From positions 77,633 to 141,632 of the forward strand of contig JAPLSY010000088.1 in assembly GCA_026398415.1 (NCBI GenBank): a DNA stretch of 64,000 bases, written 5' to 3'. Made by a program: the position numbers and the translations under genes. Every line of letters starts with the position of its first letter. Position 1 is the stretch's first letter. The notes beneath the pieces were generated by a model. It did not search any database and was not told the DNA's origin. It saw only the letters and a list, made by a program, of their open reading frames with translations. This document shows, in pieces, positions 44,379 to 51,999 of the stretch. The DNA is from Kiritimatiellota bacterium. GTDB lineage: Bacteria; Verrucomicrobiota; Kiritimatiellia; JAAZAB01.

Positions 44379-46144
44379 TTGGCCTCCGTTTCCGTCAATC
44401 CGGAGAGGAGCGCGGCGCTCAAGGTATCCTCAAAGACTTTGACGGTTTCGGGGTCGGCGTTGATCTTTGCGAGTAGAGCGGGGAGCGTAGAGCGTAGAGC
44501 GAATAGCTTCGATTGAAGATCTGAATCCGAAGATTGCAGGATGGCTTCAAGCTCGGTGCGGAGCGGTTGCAGGACTTTATCCTGGGCGATAGCGAGTTGG
44601 TCGCGCGCAGTGGCGAGGAGGCGGCCGATGACGGGGGGATCGGCGGGCGCAACGCGTTGAGCGTTGAGCGGGGAGCGTGAAGCGTTGGAAATAGAGGCCG
44701 ACGCCAGCTGACGGGCTACGGGAACCTCCTGAGGGCGGTCAGGAGGGGGCGGGTTGTAGCCGGCCTTGGCAGGAGCGCCGGAGACGCCGGCGTCGGCCGT
44801 AGATGGTTTCGTGAGAAGTTGATCTTTCGGATCAGGAACGGGGCGGTTATAACGCTCGAGGGTGTTTTTGACGCCAAGCGGCACACCGGAATCGCGCAAG
44901 AACGTATCGATCGAAAGTTCTTGTGCGACGTTCTTTCTCTGCGTGGTTTTGAGTTTAAAATAGGCAAGCGGTTTTGTGCCGACGCCGAAGTGATAATCGA
45001 TGATGAACTTATCCACCCGCATGTTGAGCGTTTCAGAAATGAGCTGGGTATCGTCGGCTTCCAGGAGCGTTGTCTCGTCGCCCTGGAGACTGGCGCCCTG
45101 GCCGGCATCAGACTTGCCGCCCGATATGGTGGAGAGATCGGCACCGCGCCACAGGGCGGCGAGGGCGCGATCCATGCGCTCGACGAGGGGAGGATATGGG
45201 AGTTGGCCGGTTGTGGCCATATCAATTTTTTCAATGGAGGCGCCGGAATTGGTGACCATGGACAAGTCGGCGGCGAAATTCTGGACGGCGGTGACGAGAT
45301 CATTCCACTCGGGGGTATCCTTGGCGGCATCGGTCTTGCCGTGGATGCCGGGCATGCCGTGACGCTGGTTGTAAATGACCCAGTCCTTAAGCGACATGGT
45401 TTTGTAAATGTAGGCCACGGAGCAGGCGGCCATAAGACCATCGCCCACCGTTACAAGCCAGCCGTTTTCTTCGAGCGGTTGGCCGGCGGTGGCGAATTCG
45501 GAAGGCAGGAAGCGCAGGGCGCCGGTTTGATTCTCAAAGAACCAAAGGGGGACAAAGCGGAATTCGGCGGTGAGCGCAACGCGTTGAGCGTTGAGCGTTG
45601 AGCGTGGAGCGTCGGAAGGTTTCCAGATGATTTCATGGACGGCATATTGTTTTCCAACGGCATCCATCATTTGGCGGACGAGGAGCGAGACCTGGCCGCG
45701 TTGGTTGAGGTCAATGGCGCTGGTGACGGTAATGTTGTTATAGAAATCCAGGAGGACTTGTTTGTGGGAGGCGGCCTCAGTCTTTTGAGATTCATCGATG
45801 GAATCGAGCGTGAGGATTTCCCAGCCGTTGCGGGCAGCGGCTTTTTTTCGCTTGCCGGCGACACCCTTGAGGGTATCGTCGCGATCTTCAATGGCCTCAA
45901 AAGTGAGGGCACAGGAACGGAGGTAACCGGCCTTAAACTCGTCGAGGTACTGGGAGAGCAGTTGGGGCGACAGAGTACGAATGGGATTAAACCGGGAGCG
46001 GATGAAAGATTGGACGCGCTCCGACGAAACGTGCGAACCGGACGACGGAGGACGGACCCCGCTGGAAGTGGGGCGAGCGCCAGATTGATCCCGCGTCGCG
46101 CGAGACGACCGCCCGGATTTTTGATTTGAGATTTTAGATTTCAT
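44375..46144 (-). CDS. Portal protein, Mu gp29-like (DUF935)
   Basis: A 589-residue head portal that forms the DNA gateway and part of the packaging motor. DUF935 features include SYLDEFKAGYLRSCALTFEAIEDRDDTL, VTSAIDLNQRGQVSLLVRQMMDAV, HEIIWKPSD, VIYNQRHGMPGIHGKTDA and LYPPLVERMDRALAALWRGADLSTISGG. Three insertions are repeat-encoded: the N-terminus (about 1-45), RSTLNAQRVAL near 177, and a similar RSPLNAQRVAP near 495. A third heptamer stretch encodes FALRSTLPAL near the C-terminus. It lies directly after the terminase. Confidence 0.88.
   Translation of the reverse strand: MKSKISNQKSGRSSRATRDQSGARPTSSGVRPPSSGSHVSSERVQSFIRSRFNPIRTLSPQLLSQYLDEFKAGYLRSCALTFEAIEDRDDTLKGVAGKRKKAAARNGWEILTLDSIDESQKTEAASHKQVLLDFYNNITVTSAIDLNQRGQVSLLVRQMMDAVGKQYAVHEIIWKPSDAPRSTLNAQRVALTAEFRFVPLWFFENQTGALRFLPSEFATAGQPLEENGWLVTVGDGLMAACSVAYIYKTMSLKDWVIYNQRHGMPGIHGKTDAAKDTPEWNDLVTAVQNFAADLSMVTNSGASIEKIDMATTGQLPYPPLVERMDRALAALWRGADLSTISGGKSDAGQGASLQGDETTLLEADDTQLISETLNMRVDKFIIDYHFGVGTKPLAYFKLKTTQRKNVAQELSIDTFLRDSGVPLGVKNTLERYNRPVPDPKDQLLTKPSTADAGVSGAPAKAGYNPPPPDRPQEVPVARQLASASISNASRSPLNAQRVAPADPPVIGRLLATARDQLAIAQDKVLQPLRTELEAILQSSDSDLQSKLFALRSTLPALLAKINADPETVKVFEDTLSAALLSGLTETEAK
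44471..44505. repeat. Five heptamers (GCGTAGA type) in the portal C-terminus
   Basis: Units GAGTAGA, GCGGGGA, GCGTAGA, GCGTAGA, GCGAATA; 35 bases, encoding LFALRSTLPAL. Confidence 0.85.
44647..44688. repeat. Six heptamers (GCGTTGA type) in the portal gene
   Basis: GCGCAAC, then GCGTTGA twice, GCGGGGA, GCGTGAA, GCGTTGG: 42 bases, exactly 14 codons, read as a peptide with SPLNAQRVAP. Confidence 0.85.
45574..45615. repeat. Six heptamers (GCGTTGA type), second portal copy
   Basis: GCGCAAC, GCGTTGA three times, GCGTGGA, GCGTCGG: 42 bases, 14 codons, read as a peptide with STLNAQRVAL. It shares the first 24 bases with the 44647 copy. Confidence 0.85.
46038..46141. repeat. Repeat-derived portal N-terminus
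   Basis: Two heptamer words in one N-terminus: GACGGAC-type units at about 46038-46058 and GATTTNN-type units at 46114-46141 (GGATTTT, TGATTTG, AGATTTT, AGATTTC). They encode the residues KISNQKSG and SSGVRPPSSG. Confidence 0.7.
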
Positions 46145-46147
46145 GGG

Positions 46148-47665
46148 TCAGACCAAAACACATGAGCGCGAGTTGAAACGCTTGTCACGTAAGGCGCGGA
46201 TTTCTCCAGTCTGGTATCTGGCATCCGACTGGTGTCCGATTGCGGCGTAGGAAAAGGGGCCGGAGGATTTGCCGGCGGCCAGCAAGGCCAGCGCAAAGGA
46301 CCAGAAATGATCGGCGTGGCCGGCTTCGTCGCGGGTGGCGGCGATGGAGACGCGGCCACCCGGGCTGACAATGCGTTCCGGCTTGCGCAGGTCGTCACGC
46401 AATTGCTGATCGTAGGGCTGGTGGATGCAGTGGTCCTCGTAAACCTGCAGAAGCTCCGTGGCCATGGCCTCGGTAATGCGCACTGTTTCCCGCTTGCGGC
46501 CTTCGGCCAGAATGATCTTGGTGGTCGGAACAGTTGAAGCGAAATTGACGCCGAGAATGCGGCTGACGCCAAAGGCATCCTGGGAATATTCAAGCAGGCC
46601 CAGGCCGATGCCGGTCATATCGATCGCGGCGCGGCGGAAGTGCGGCAACTTGCAGATAACGCCAAGCCGTTGCTGTTGTTGCGGCAGGCGCATGCCCTCG
46701 ATGCGTAGAATGGCGCGAGCGAAATATTCACGGCCAATGCGCTCGAACACAGTCATCACCGTCAAATCGCGATTGCGGCCAACATCGACGCCAACAAACA
46801 GATCGCCCTTGCAGCGCATCAGCGCGGCGATGGCGGCGGGGCTCCAATCTTGCTCGCACACGATGCCAACCAATTCACGCTCGGCGGCATTGATGAGATC
46901 ATGGGTGAGTAGCGCCATGTTTTCATCGGCGAAGGCGCATTCGTAGTTCTGATCGTAGGCCCGTTTATCGAGCGACTTGGCGCGCGCCTGGTCGGGTGTT
47001 ATTTCGGCGCGTTTTTTGAGATCATAGATTTTGACGCCTTGCTTCCAGGCATCCGTGCGGGTAACGCGCATGACCTGGTATTCGCCATCGGTGACCATGC
47101 GGTAGAACATGTTGTATTTGCCATTGCCGGTGCTGGCGATCCGGCAAAGGAAATCGGGGTTGGAGGAGATGATCGGCTCGGCGGCTTCCCAAATCGCGGC
47201 AGAGTTTTCGTGGAAGGCGAATTCGTCGAGAATAAGATCGCCGGTAAAGCCACGGGCCGTGCGGGGATTGGCGGCCAGAACTTTGATACGACCGATCTTG
47301 CCGTTCACAGTGATGCGCACTTCCATCCGCATGTTCTCGTATTTCAGGTCGGGGGACTGATCCTCAGTCTCGCATACGGCGCCAAGCTTTGCGCAAATCT
47401 CGGCCGCTTTGAGAACAAACTCGGCTCCGTTATCGCGCGAGTTTGAGAGGACCGTGACCAGACGACCAGGGCGGGAAAGCAAGCGATCGACGGCCCAGGC
47501 GGCGAGGGTAAATGATTTGCCGATTTGCCGGGACCAATGCAGAATCAAAAGGCCGCTGGTCCGATCCATGAAGACGGGAAATTGATATGAGCGAAAATTA
47601 ATCTGAGCGGAAGATGCTATATCTGCCGTTTGCCGATCAATTTTCCTCTGGAGCTTATTTTTCAT
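46148..47665 (-). CDS. Terminase large subunit, Mu gp28-like
   Basis: A 505-residue DNA packaging motor. The ATPase domain shows DRTSGLLILHWSRQIGKSFTLAAW (Walker A-like with GKS), LVTVLSNSRDNGAEFV and GDLILDEFAFHENSAAIWEA (Walker B with DE), then RIASTGNGKYN as the coupling motif. The nuclease domain has FVGVDVGRNRDLTVMTVFE and later IDMTGIGLGLLE, DDLRKPERIV, DEAGHADHFWSFALALLA. The ATG at 47665 is chosen because it overlaps the preceding gene by 11 bases; a longer start at 47719 is also open. The portal follows after three bases. Confidence 0.92.
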   Translation of the reverse strand: MKNKLQRKIDRQTADIASSAQINFRSYQFPVFMDRTSGLLILHWSRQIGKSFTLAAWAVDRLLSRPGRLVTVLSNSRDNGAEFVLKAAEICAKLGAVCETEDQSPDLKYENMRMEVRITVNGKIGRIKVLAANPRTARGFTGDLILDEFAFHENSAAIWEAAEPIISSNPDFLCRIASTGNGKYNMFYRMVTDGEYQVMRVTRTDAWKQGVKIYDLKKRAEITPDQARAKSLDKRAYDQNYECAFADENMALLTHDLINAAERELVGIVCEQDWSPAAIAALMRCKGDLFVGVDVGRNRDLTVMTVFERIGREYFARAILRIEGMRLPQQQQRLGVICKLPHFRRAAIDMTGIGLGLLEYSQDAFGVSRILGVNFASTVPTTKIILAEGRKRETVRITEAMATELLQVYEDHCIHQPYDQQLRDDLRKPERIVSPGGRVSIAATRDEAGHADHFWSFALALLAAGKSSGPFSYAAIGHQSDARYQTGEIRALRDKRFNSRSCVLV

Positions 47666-48215
47666 CTGGTATCTGTCCGAACAATCTGCGGCGAATAGCA
47701 TCGATGCGGTCGTTTTCATTCAGCCCCTTATCGGCGGCGATCGCGCGGAGATCCGGCAAGGCGGCAAGTGCGGCCTTGGCCGCGTCGAATTCAAAGCGCT
47801 GTTTATCCAGGAGCAATTGATCTTTCTTCAGCTCCTGGTCGCGGGATTTGAGGAGGAGCATGAAGAGGGCCTTCACCTCGCCCGGGGCGGCCTGGGGGCT
47901 GACGGAAAGCTCGAAGGCTTTCTGGCGAATGGCATCGATCGTGGCGGCATCAAAGTTGCCCGGCATTTTCTTAGCGTCTGCAGCGACAGAATCTGCCGTG
48001 GTAACGGCTTGCTGTCGCCGGGCTAACAGCGCGGGGGTGCAGACGTCAGTCCAGAAAGCAGAGAGGGCGGCGAAAGAAGTGGTAAGTTGAAACTCCTTCT
48101 CGATCAGTTTCAGCGCCTGGTGATAAGGCACACCGGAAAGCAGCCACTCGGCAAGCTGGGCCTGTTTTTCCTCGGGGAGGTTCAGGAGCTTTGAATCTGA
48201 ACGCGGTTTTTTCAT
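47655..48215 (-). CDS. Mu gp27-like protein (DUF3486), small terminase position
   Basis: A 186-residue, helix-rich protein of the DUF3486/Mu gp27 type that sits before the large terminase in Mu-like phages. N-terminus KKPRSDSKLLNLPEEKQAQLAEWLLSG is HTH-like. The middle and end contain ATIDAIRQKAFELSVSPQAAPGEVKALFMLLLKSRDQELKKDQLLLDKQRFEFDAAKA, a long helix typical of the family. A DNA-recognition role is inferred. It overlaps the terminase start. Confidence 0.8.
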   Translation of the reverse strand: MKKPRSDSKLLNLPEEKQAQLAEWLLSGVPYHQALKLIEKEFQLTTSFAALSAFWTDVCTPALLARRQQAVTTADSVAADAKKMPGNFDAATIDAIRQKAFELSVSPQAAPGEVKALFMLLLKSRDQELKKDQLLLDKQRFEFDAAKAALAALPDLRAIAADKGLNENDRIDAIRRRLFGQIPDEK

Positions 48216-48226
48216 TTTAGCTTTTC

Positions 48227-48290
48227 GTAGGGCCTGACCTTGTGTCAGGCCATTCTCAGTTCAATGGCGCGACGCGAGGTCGCGCCCTAC
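48227..48290. repeat. Two adjacent palindromes (GTAGGGCCTGAC and GGCGCGAC families)
   Basis: First hairpin at 48227-48251 (GTAGGGCCTGACC / GTCAGGCC). Second at 48263-48290 (AATGGCGCGAC / GTCGCGCCCTAC). The second is the reverse complement of the element at 57749 and resembles one at 11386 on the chromosome. Confidence 0.7.
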
Positions 48291-48538
48291 CTTCCGGCCA
48301 GGTTGACTTTGCCCGCCTGGGTGATCCACCATTTCTTCGCCTTGTCGTCTTCATCCACCAGGTAATCCACCCAGCCCTTGTCATAGGCGCGCATAAGGTG
48401 CTCGCGGATCGTGGACATGGTTTGGACCGAAACAGCGGCGGAGTTGAACTGGCCGAAGATGACATTCTCGCGGACGGGAATCCCGCCGCAGGATTGCAGG
48501 ACACGGAGCAGGCCGGTCATGGTTTCGGTGTCGATCAT
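48287..48538 (-). CDS. Small phage protein with winged-helix-like pattern
   Basis: An 83-residue protein (MIDTETMTGLLRVLQSCGGIPVRENVIFGQFNS; DKAKKWWITQAGKVNL). The helix-strand pattern with a final GKVNLAG strand resembles a winged helix. It is common next to Mu gp27-like genes. Ribosome site GAGGGG precedes the ATG. Likely a regulatory or packaging accessory; not recognised as a named family. Confidence 0.6.
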   Translation of the reverse strand: MIDTETMTGLLRVLQSCGGIPVRENVIFGQFNSAAVSVQTMSTIREHLMRAYDKGWVDYLVDEDDKAKKWWITQAGKVNLAGR

Positions 48539-48541
48539 GGT

Positions 48542-48997
48542 TTATTTCCCCTCGAATTTTCCGCGAATGAAGGCGACGTTGATGGCGACATCGTCGATGC
48601 GTGTGTGCATATCTTTGCGGTCGGACTTCCATTCAGTCCGAATTGCCTTTATTTCTTCCGTGATCGCCGCGTGCTTTTGGTTTTCTACCTCTGCAATTGC
48701 CGCATGCTTCTTGTCGCAGTCCTCGGTCGTCAGTAACTTTTCCCCGTTTTTCGGTTGTTTCCGCGCGAAACCGCCGGTTAGATTTTTGAAAAAAGAAAAC
48801 CCCTGATTTGCCATCACAGTCAACGCCGCGCCGGCCAGGAGCCACATACCGAGTTCCGTGGCGCCAACGCCGGGGGCCTGGGCAAGGACCAGCGGGGCCA
48901 AGGACAGCGCGGACCCCACTACACTCCCGCCGGCACTTGAGAAACCATTTGGTTTGCGGACGGAGCTACGCGGGGCAGGCGAGATGGCGTCATTCAT
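48542..48997 (-). CDS. Membrane/coiled-coil phage protein, holin-like candidate
   Basis: A 151-residue protein with one or two hydrophobic segments (about 30-48 and LGMWLLAGAALTVMANQGF at 48-66) and a C-terminal coiled coil (ENQKHAAITEEIKAIRTEWKSDRKDMHTRIDDV). Mu-like phages carry similar membrane-plus-coil proteins (gp25/DUF2730 region) at the start of the late operon. A lysis or assembly role is possible. The first residues AISPAPRSSVRKPNG are encoded by a palindrome at 48956. Confidence 0.6.
   Translation of the reverse strand: MNDAISPAPRSSVRKPNGFSSAGGSVVGSALSLAPLVLAQAPGVGATELGMWLLAGAALTVMANQGFSFFKNLTGGFARKQPKNGEKLLTTEDCDKKHAAIAEVENQKHAAITEEIKAIRTEWKSDRKDMHTRIDDVAINVAFIRGKFEGK
48956..48984. 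repeat. Dispersed palindrome copy (GGAGCTACGCGGGGCAGG)
   Basis: Half-copy of the CTACGCTC...GCTACGCGGGGC family, translated at the N-terminus of the 48542 gene. Confidence 0.55.
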
Positions 48998-49372
48998 AAG
49001 GCACGTTGAGCGTAGAGCGTTGAGGGTTTAGAGTTCATGGTTTTTAAACCGAGGCAAGGCCCCGCGTAGCCCCTCGGCGAAGCGGGGCACATGCCCCTTA
49101 TTCATTCAGTTCACTGTGATCCTCCTTGGAACAGTTGGACACAATGTGTCTTTGATAGAGGCAAGAATAGCGCGGATCGGGGAAAGTTCGCTCGCACCGT
49201 TGCGAGAATCTTTAGGGGTGGTTTGGACCCGTCTTCGCCTGGAAGGCTACGCCGGGCGAGGCAGATTTCGAGGCGCGTAGAGCGTTGGAAACAGCGACGG
49301 ACCCTTCTTCGCTCAGGGAGCTACGCAGGGCGTGCGATGGACTGGGACGGAGAGGGAGCGGAAAACGGGACT
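48998..49372. other. 375-base gap packed with repeats
   Basis: No gene. It holds a heptamer array at 49003-49050 (ACGTTGA, GCGTAGA, GCGTTGA, then GGGTTTA, GAGTTCA) and three palindrome-family copies: 49057-49090 in reverse orientation, 49227-49264 and 49301-49336. The promoter of the late operon should lie near 49000-49200, but no -35/-10 pair was identified with confidence. Confidence 0.6.
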
Positions 49373-49924
49373 TTATTTGACCGGCACGGTGGCACCAGAT
49401 TCGAGTGCGGCCATTCGGTTGAGGTCTTTAGCCAGGCGATCAAGGGCTGGGCTGGAAGTAAGGACTTTGAGAGGCGTGCGGCCGGATGAGGCACGAATGA
49501 TGTAGCCCTCGAATGTGCTAAATTGATGAGAGCCGGCTGGATAAAAATCATTTATCTCGATCCTCGGTTGCTGATTCTGTCTTGGAATGGATTCCGCGCT
49601 GAATGTTTGTTTTTCCATGGGCTGTAAAGAAGGTTGGAACATTTTTAATTTACGAATAAATCTGTGAGCATCCTTTCCTTGATTGAATGTGCCTATAAAA
49701 AACACGTCAAGGTTGAAACTGTTGGTTGTGGGTAGGGAGTTGAAAACTTCGATATCCAATTGGATTTCTGAGAGAGCCTGGGGTTGCAATCGTTTATCCA
49801 CCGTTCCTTTGAGTTTTTGTTGCTTGGCGGTGATAGTGAGTCCGGAGAGAGGGGTTTGGGCGAGAGTGGTGGCGACCGTCAGGGTCATTATCAAAAGGGA
49901 AATGGCGAGAAAAAGTGTTTTCAT
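49373..49924 (-). CDS. Secreted protein of unknown function
   Basis: A 183-residue protein with a clear signal peptide (MKTLFLAISLLIMTLTVATT, cleavage near LAQ). The mature part is beta-rich (TPLSGLTITAKQQKLKG, LQPQALSEIQLDIEVFNSL). It is transcribed with the control-region genes rather than the late operon, so it may be expressed in the lysogen. A superinfection-exclusion or lysogenic conversion role is possible but not shown. Confidence 0.65.
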   Translation of the reverse strand: MKTLFLAISLLIMTLTVATTLAQTPLSGLTITAKQQKLKGTVDKRLQPQALSEIQLDIEVFNSLPTTNSFNLDVFFIGTFNQGKDAHRFIRKLKMFQPSLQPMEKQTFSAESIPRQNQQPRIEINDFYPAGSHQFSTFEGYIIRASSGRTPLKVLTSSPALDRLAKDLNRMAALESGATVPVK

Positions 49925-49964
49925 GATTTCAGTATAGGGCCGGTTTACAATATTTCAAGGAAAA

Positions 49965-50723
49965 TCATTCAACCATTAAGCTGGCTGATATATTTAAATC
50001 GCCAATAGAAATGTATGGAGGTTTCTTTAAATTCTGCATGCTGAAAGGTTCTAAGGATTCGCCAAGTTGGAGAATACCATGGCGTCCACATTCGTAACGG
50101 GAGATGTCCCGGATCCACATGCCGGAGCCATAATCAAAGGGCGGATAGGGCCTATCGAAGGCGGAGATATCGCTCCAAACGGGGTAATCCTTGCGGGCGA
50201 TCATGCGACCACCGTCATAGAACTCGCCGCCAGCATCAGCCCAGCGGGCGGGCCAATCGCGTTGCATTTTGCGCGCTTCCAGGCGGAATAGTTCCTGGGC
50301 AGGGGCGGCATCGAGTGCGAGAGGATGGCACGATTGAATGCATTTATTATAACCGAGCAAGAGGCCGATGTTTGTTCCGATGACCGCGACTAAATAGTTA
50401 TGACTCATAAAGTCGAGCGGACCTTCCGGTTCAATATCGAAATTTAAGGGGTGACAGCCTGACCTCTTCAAAATATCCATGAGCTGTATTCTGGCGTCCG
50501 TTTGATCCAATTGCCCATTCGTCATAGCGGGAAGTATTTTTTTTAGCGCAGTGTTGGCTGGCAAAAGTTGTTTTTGGGATGGCAAACGTGGAATGGAAAT
50601 CTCATCTTGGCAATGAGGGCAGACTGTCGTAGTCCCGCAGAAAGATAAATCGCAGAGCAAATGACCTTCGCAATTCGGACAAGGAAATTTTATCTCGTTT
50701 TGTCCAAGAAGTCCCGTATTCAT
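49965..50723 (-). CDS. Zinc-ribbon protein sharing a module with the F-like head protein
   Basis: A 252-residue protein. N-terminal zinc ribbon: FPCPNCEGHLLCDLSFCG and TVCPHCQDEIS, with CxxC pairs at 15/18 and 35/38. The C-terminal half (about 136-220) repeats the module of the F-like protein: AQELFRLEARKMQRDWPARW, AGGEFYDGGRMIARKDYPVW, YPPFDYGSGMWIRDISR. DNA-level similarity is also visible, so this is a duplication. It lies beside the repressor and shares its ATGA junction (50720-50723), so it is probably expressed in lysogens. Function unknown; a competitor of head assembly is one possibility. Confidence 0.7.
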   Translation of the reverse strand: MNTGLLGQNEIKFPCPNCEGHLLCDLSFCGTTTVCPHCQDEISIPRLPSQKQLLPANTALKKILPAMTNGQLDQTDARIQLMDILKRSGCHPLNFDIEPEGPLDFMSHNYLVAVIGTNIGLLLGYNKCIQSCHPLALDAAPAQELFRLEARKMQRDWPARWADAGGEFYDGGRMIARKDYPVWSDISAFDRPYPPFDYGSGMWIRDISRYECGRHGILQLGESLEPFSMQNLKKPPYISIGDLNISASLMVE

Positions 50724-51163
50724 CCTCCCGATTTCTTAAGGTTGTATTTCGACCCGAATGGATACTTGCTTAGCAGTTTCCCCATGCGACCGTGCAAGGC
50801 CATCAGTTCTTCATTGGCCGCATTCATACGTGAAGTGACGTGTGCAATTTTATGACCAAGGATAGAAATCTCATGGCGATCCGTTTCCGTCATGACATTC
50901 AGATCCTGCCGCGCGGATTGCAATTCCTCCTGAGTGGAAATCGTTCGATCTTCCGGCGGCGTGATGCCGGCTACTCGCTCCGCTTCAGATAAACGATAGA
51001 GGACCTTCTTACTTAACCCTGAGCGACCAGCCTTAACATGGAAAAATAATGACCTGTCAACGCTGAGACACTCTGCGAGCTGGTCCCACGTCCAATTGCG
51101 TTTAATCCGTAGGATTTCCAGTCTCTTATATGATGTGAAAATAGGTGAATTTTGTTCTTGCAT
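50720..51163 (-). CDS. HTH protein, candidate phage repressor
   Basis: A 147-residue DNA-binding protein. The XRE-like helix-turn-helix is about residues 15-62 (LEILRIKRNWTWDQLAECLSVDRSLFFHVKAGRSG). The rest is a coiled coil (TETDRHEISILGHKIAHVTSRMNAANEELMALHGRMGKLL). It is divergent from the first early gene across 30 bases that carry GTGAA/TTCAC half-sites, so it is the best repressor candidate. The ATGA overlap with the zinc-ribbon gene indicates a lysogenic operon. Confidence 0.7.
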   Translation of the reverse strand: MQEQNSPIFTSYKRLEILRIKRNWTWDQLAECLSVDRSLFFHVKAGRSGLSKKVLYRLSEAERVAGITPPEDRTISTQEELQSARQDLNVMTETDRHEISILGHKIAHVTSRMNAANEELMALHGRMGKLLSKYPFGSKYNLKKSGG

Positions 51164-51193
51164 TGGTTTTCACAATAATTCATACTTCTTCAC
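51135..51193. promoter_or_regulatory. Divergent control region with GTGAA/TTCAC half-sites
   Basis: Four half-sites: GTGAA at 51135 and 51145 (10 bases apart) and TTCAC at 51169 and 51189 (20 apart). They sit over the start of the repressor candidate and in the 30-base gap before the rightward early operon. Spacing by helical turns suggests cooperative operator binding. The gap is only 30 bases, so the promoters must overlap the coding starts. Confidence 0.5.
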
Positions 51194-51562
51194 ATGAGCA
51201 CAAACCATAAGAAGACTACGCCAGATAAAATTTCCGTCAAGCGGCAAATCTTGACGCGGGCCCAAGCGAAGGCGCGGCTTAAGACTTTGGGTTGGACATA
51301 TCGGACGGCCGCGCCGGTGTTAGGACTAAAGCGGTGCCAGAGTCTGTGTTTGATCCTGAAGGGCCAGTTTCAGAACAAACGGGTTTTGCGGGCTATTGCG
51401 GAATTAGGCCCGAGCGGGCGGAAGAGGTATGAGCGACGAGGTAAGACGGCAGACGACCAGACTTCGCCAAAGGGCTACGCCCTGGCAGGCAGACGACGGA
51501 CCGGAAAAAACTGGCGAATCAAGAACCAGAAGGGAGCGGGGGATGAGCGGGTTTCTATTTGA
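51194..51562 (+). CDS. Ner/Cro-like DNA-binding protein, first early gene
   Basis: A 122-residue protein. The HTH is about residues 22-66 (RAQAKARLKTLGWTYRTAAPVLGLKRCQSLCLILKG), close to Nlp/Ner-like proteins of Mu-like phages that shut down early transcription. The last 45 residues are made of translated repeats: RRGKTADDQTSPKGYALAG spans the palindrome at 51460-51492 and the heptamers beside it. Its C-terminus overlaps the convergent membrane-protein gene. Confidence 0.6.
   Translation: MSTNHKKTTPDKISVKRQILTRAQAKARLKTLGWTYRTAAPVLGLKRCQSLCLILKGQFQNKRVLRAIAELGPSGRKRYERRGKTADDQTSPKGYALAGRRRTGKNWRIKNQKGAGDERVSI
51447..51505. repeat. Heptamer and palindrome cluster in the Ner-like gene
   Basis: GACGGCAGACGACCAGAC-type units flank the palindrome GACTTCGCCAAAGGGCTACG at 51460-51492 and resume as GCAGACGACGGACCGG. 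The whole cluster is read in frame. Confidence 0.65.
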
Positions 51563-51959
51563 GGGCGCCGAGATGACAGACATAACAGTAAAGGGTTCCG
51601 CCATGATCCTTCATGAAGACCACCTGCCCTTGGGTAGTACACCTCGGACATGCGGCATCACCGGTTTTCGGATCAATGCTGTATCCCTTCCCCTTCACGG
51701 GAATGAGTCTGTCGAAGGCCGACTTATTCCGAGAGAGTCGAAACACCATGAGAACGAGGTAAAAACATGCCACTATCAGGAATAGAACTATGCCAAGGAA
51801 TATCCGCTGGCTTGCTTTGGTTGTGCATAAATCGATTAGCTTCTCCCCCCACGCTACGCCTGCAAGCTCGATTAGCAATCCTGACAATAACCACAACCAT
51901 CTTGCTGACTTTGACAGCAATAGGTCTAGGACGTTGGCTGTGACGTCGTGTTTATCCAT
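51555..51959 (-). CDS. Membrane protein with C-terminal zinc ribbon
   Basis: A 134-residue protein. Two membrane helices (about 18-40, WLWLLSGLLIELAGVAW; about 50-72, IFLGIVLFLIVACFYLVLMVF) and a cytoplasmic zinc ribbon at the end (CPRCTTQGQ, YCYVCH). It is on the minus strand within the early operon, so it is likely a separate transcription unit. A host-membrane or exclusion role is possible. A plus-strand ORF from 51543 (with a strong ribosome-like AGAAGGGAGCGGGG) runs over it but has no such domains. Confidence 0.65.
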   Translation of the reverse strand: MDKHDVTANVLDLLLSKSARWLWLLSGLLIELAGVAWGEKLIDLCTTKASQRIFLGIVLFLIVACFYLVLMVFRLSRNKSAFDRLIPVKGKGYSIDPKTGDAACPRCTTQGQVVFMKDHGGTLYCYVCHLGALK

Positions 51960-51999
51960 GCAGAATAGGATAGCTCATGAAAAAAGAAAGTCAACAAGG

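Noticed and set aside
44819..45601. A 260-residue plus-strand ORF opposite the portal
   Set aside because: Antisense to DUF935 sequence; no domain.
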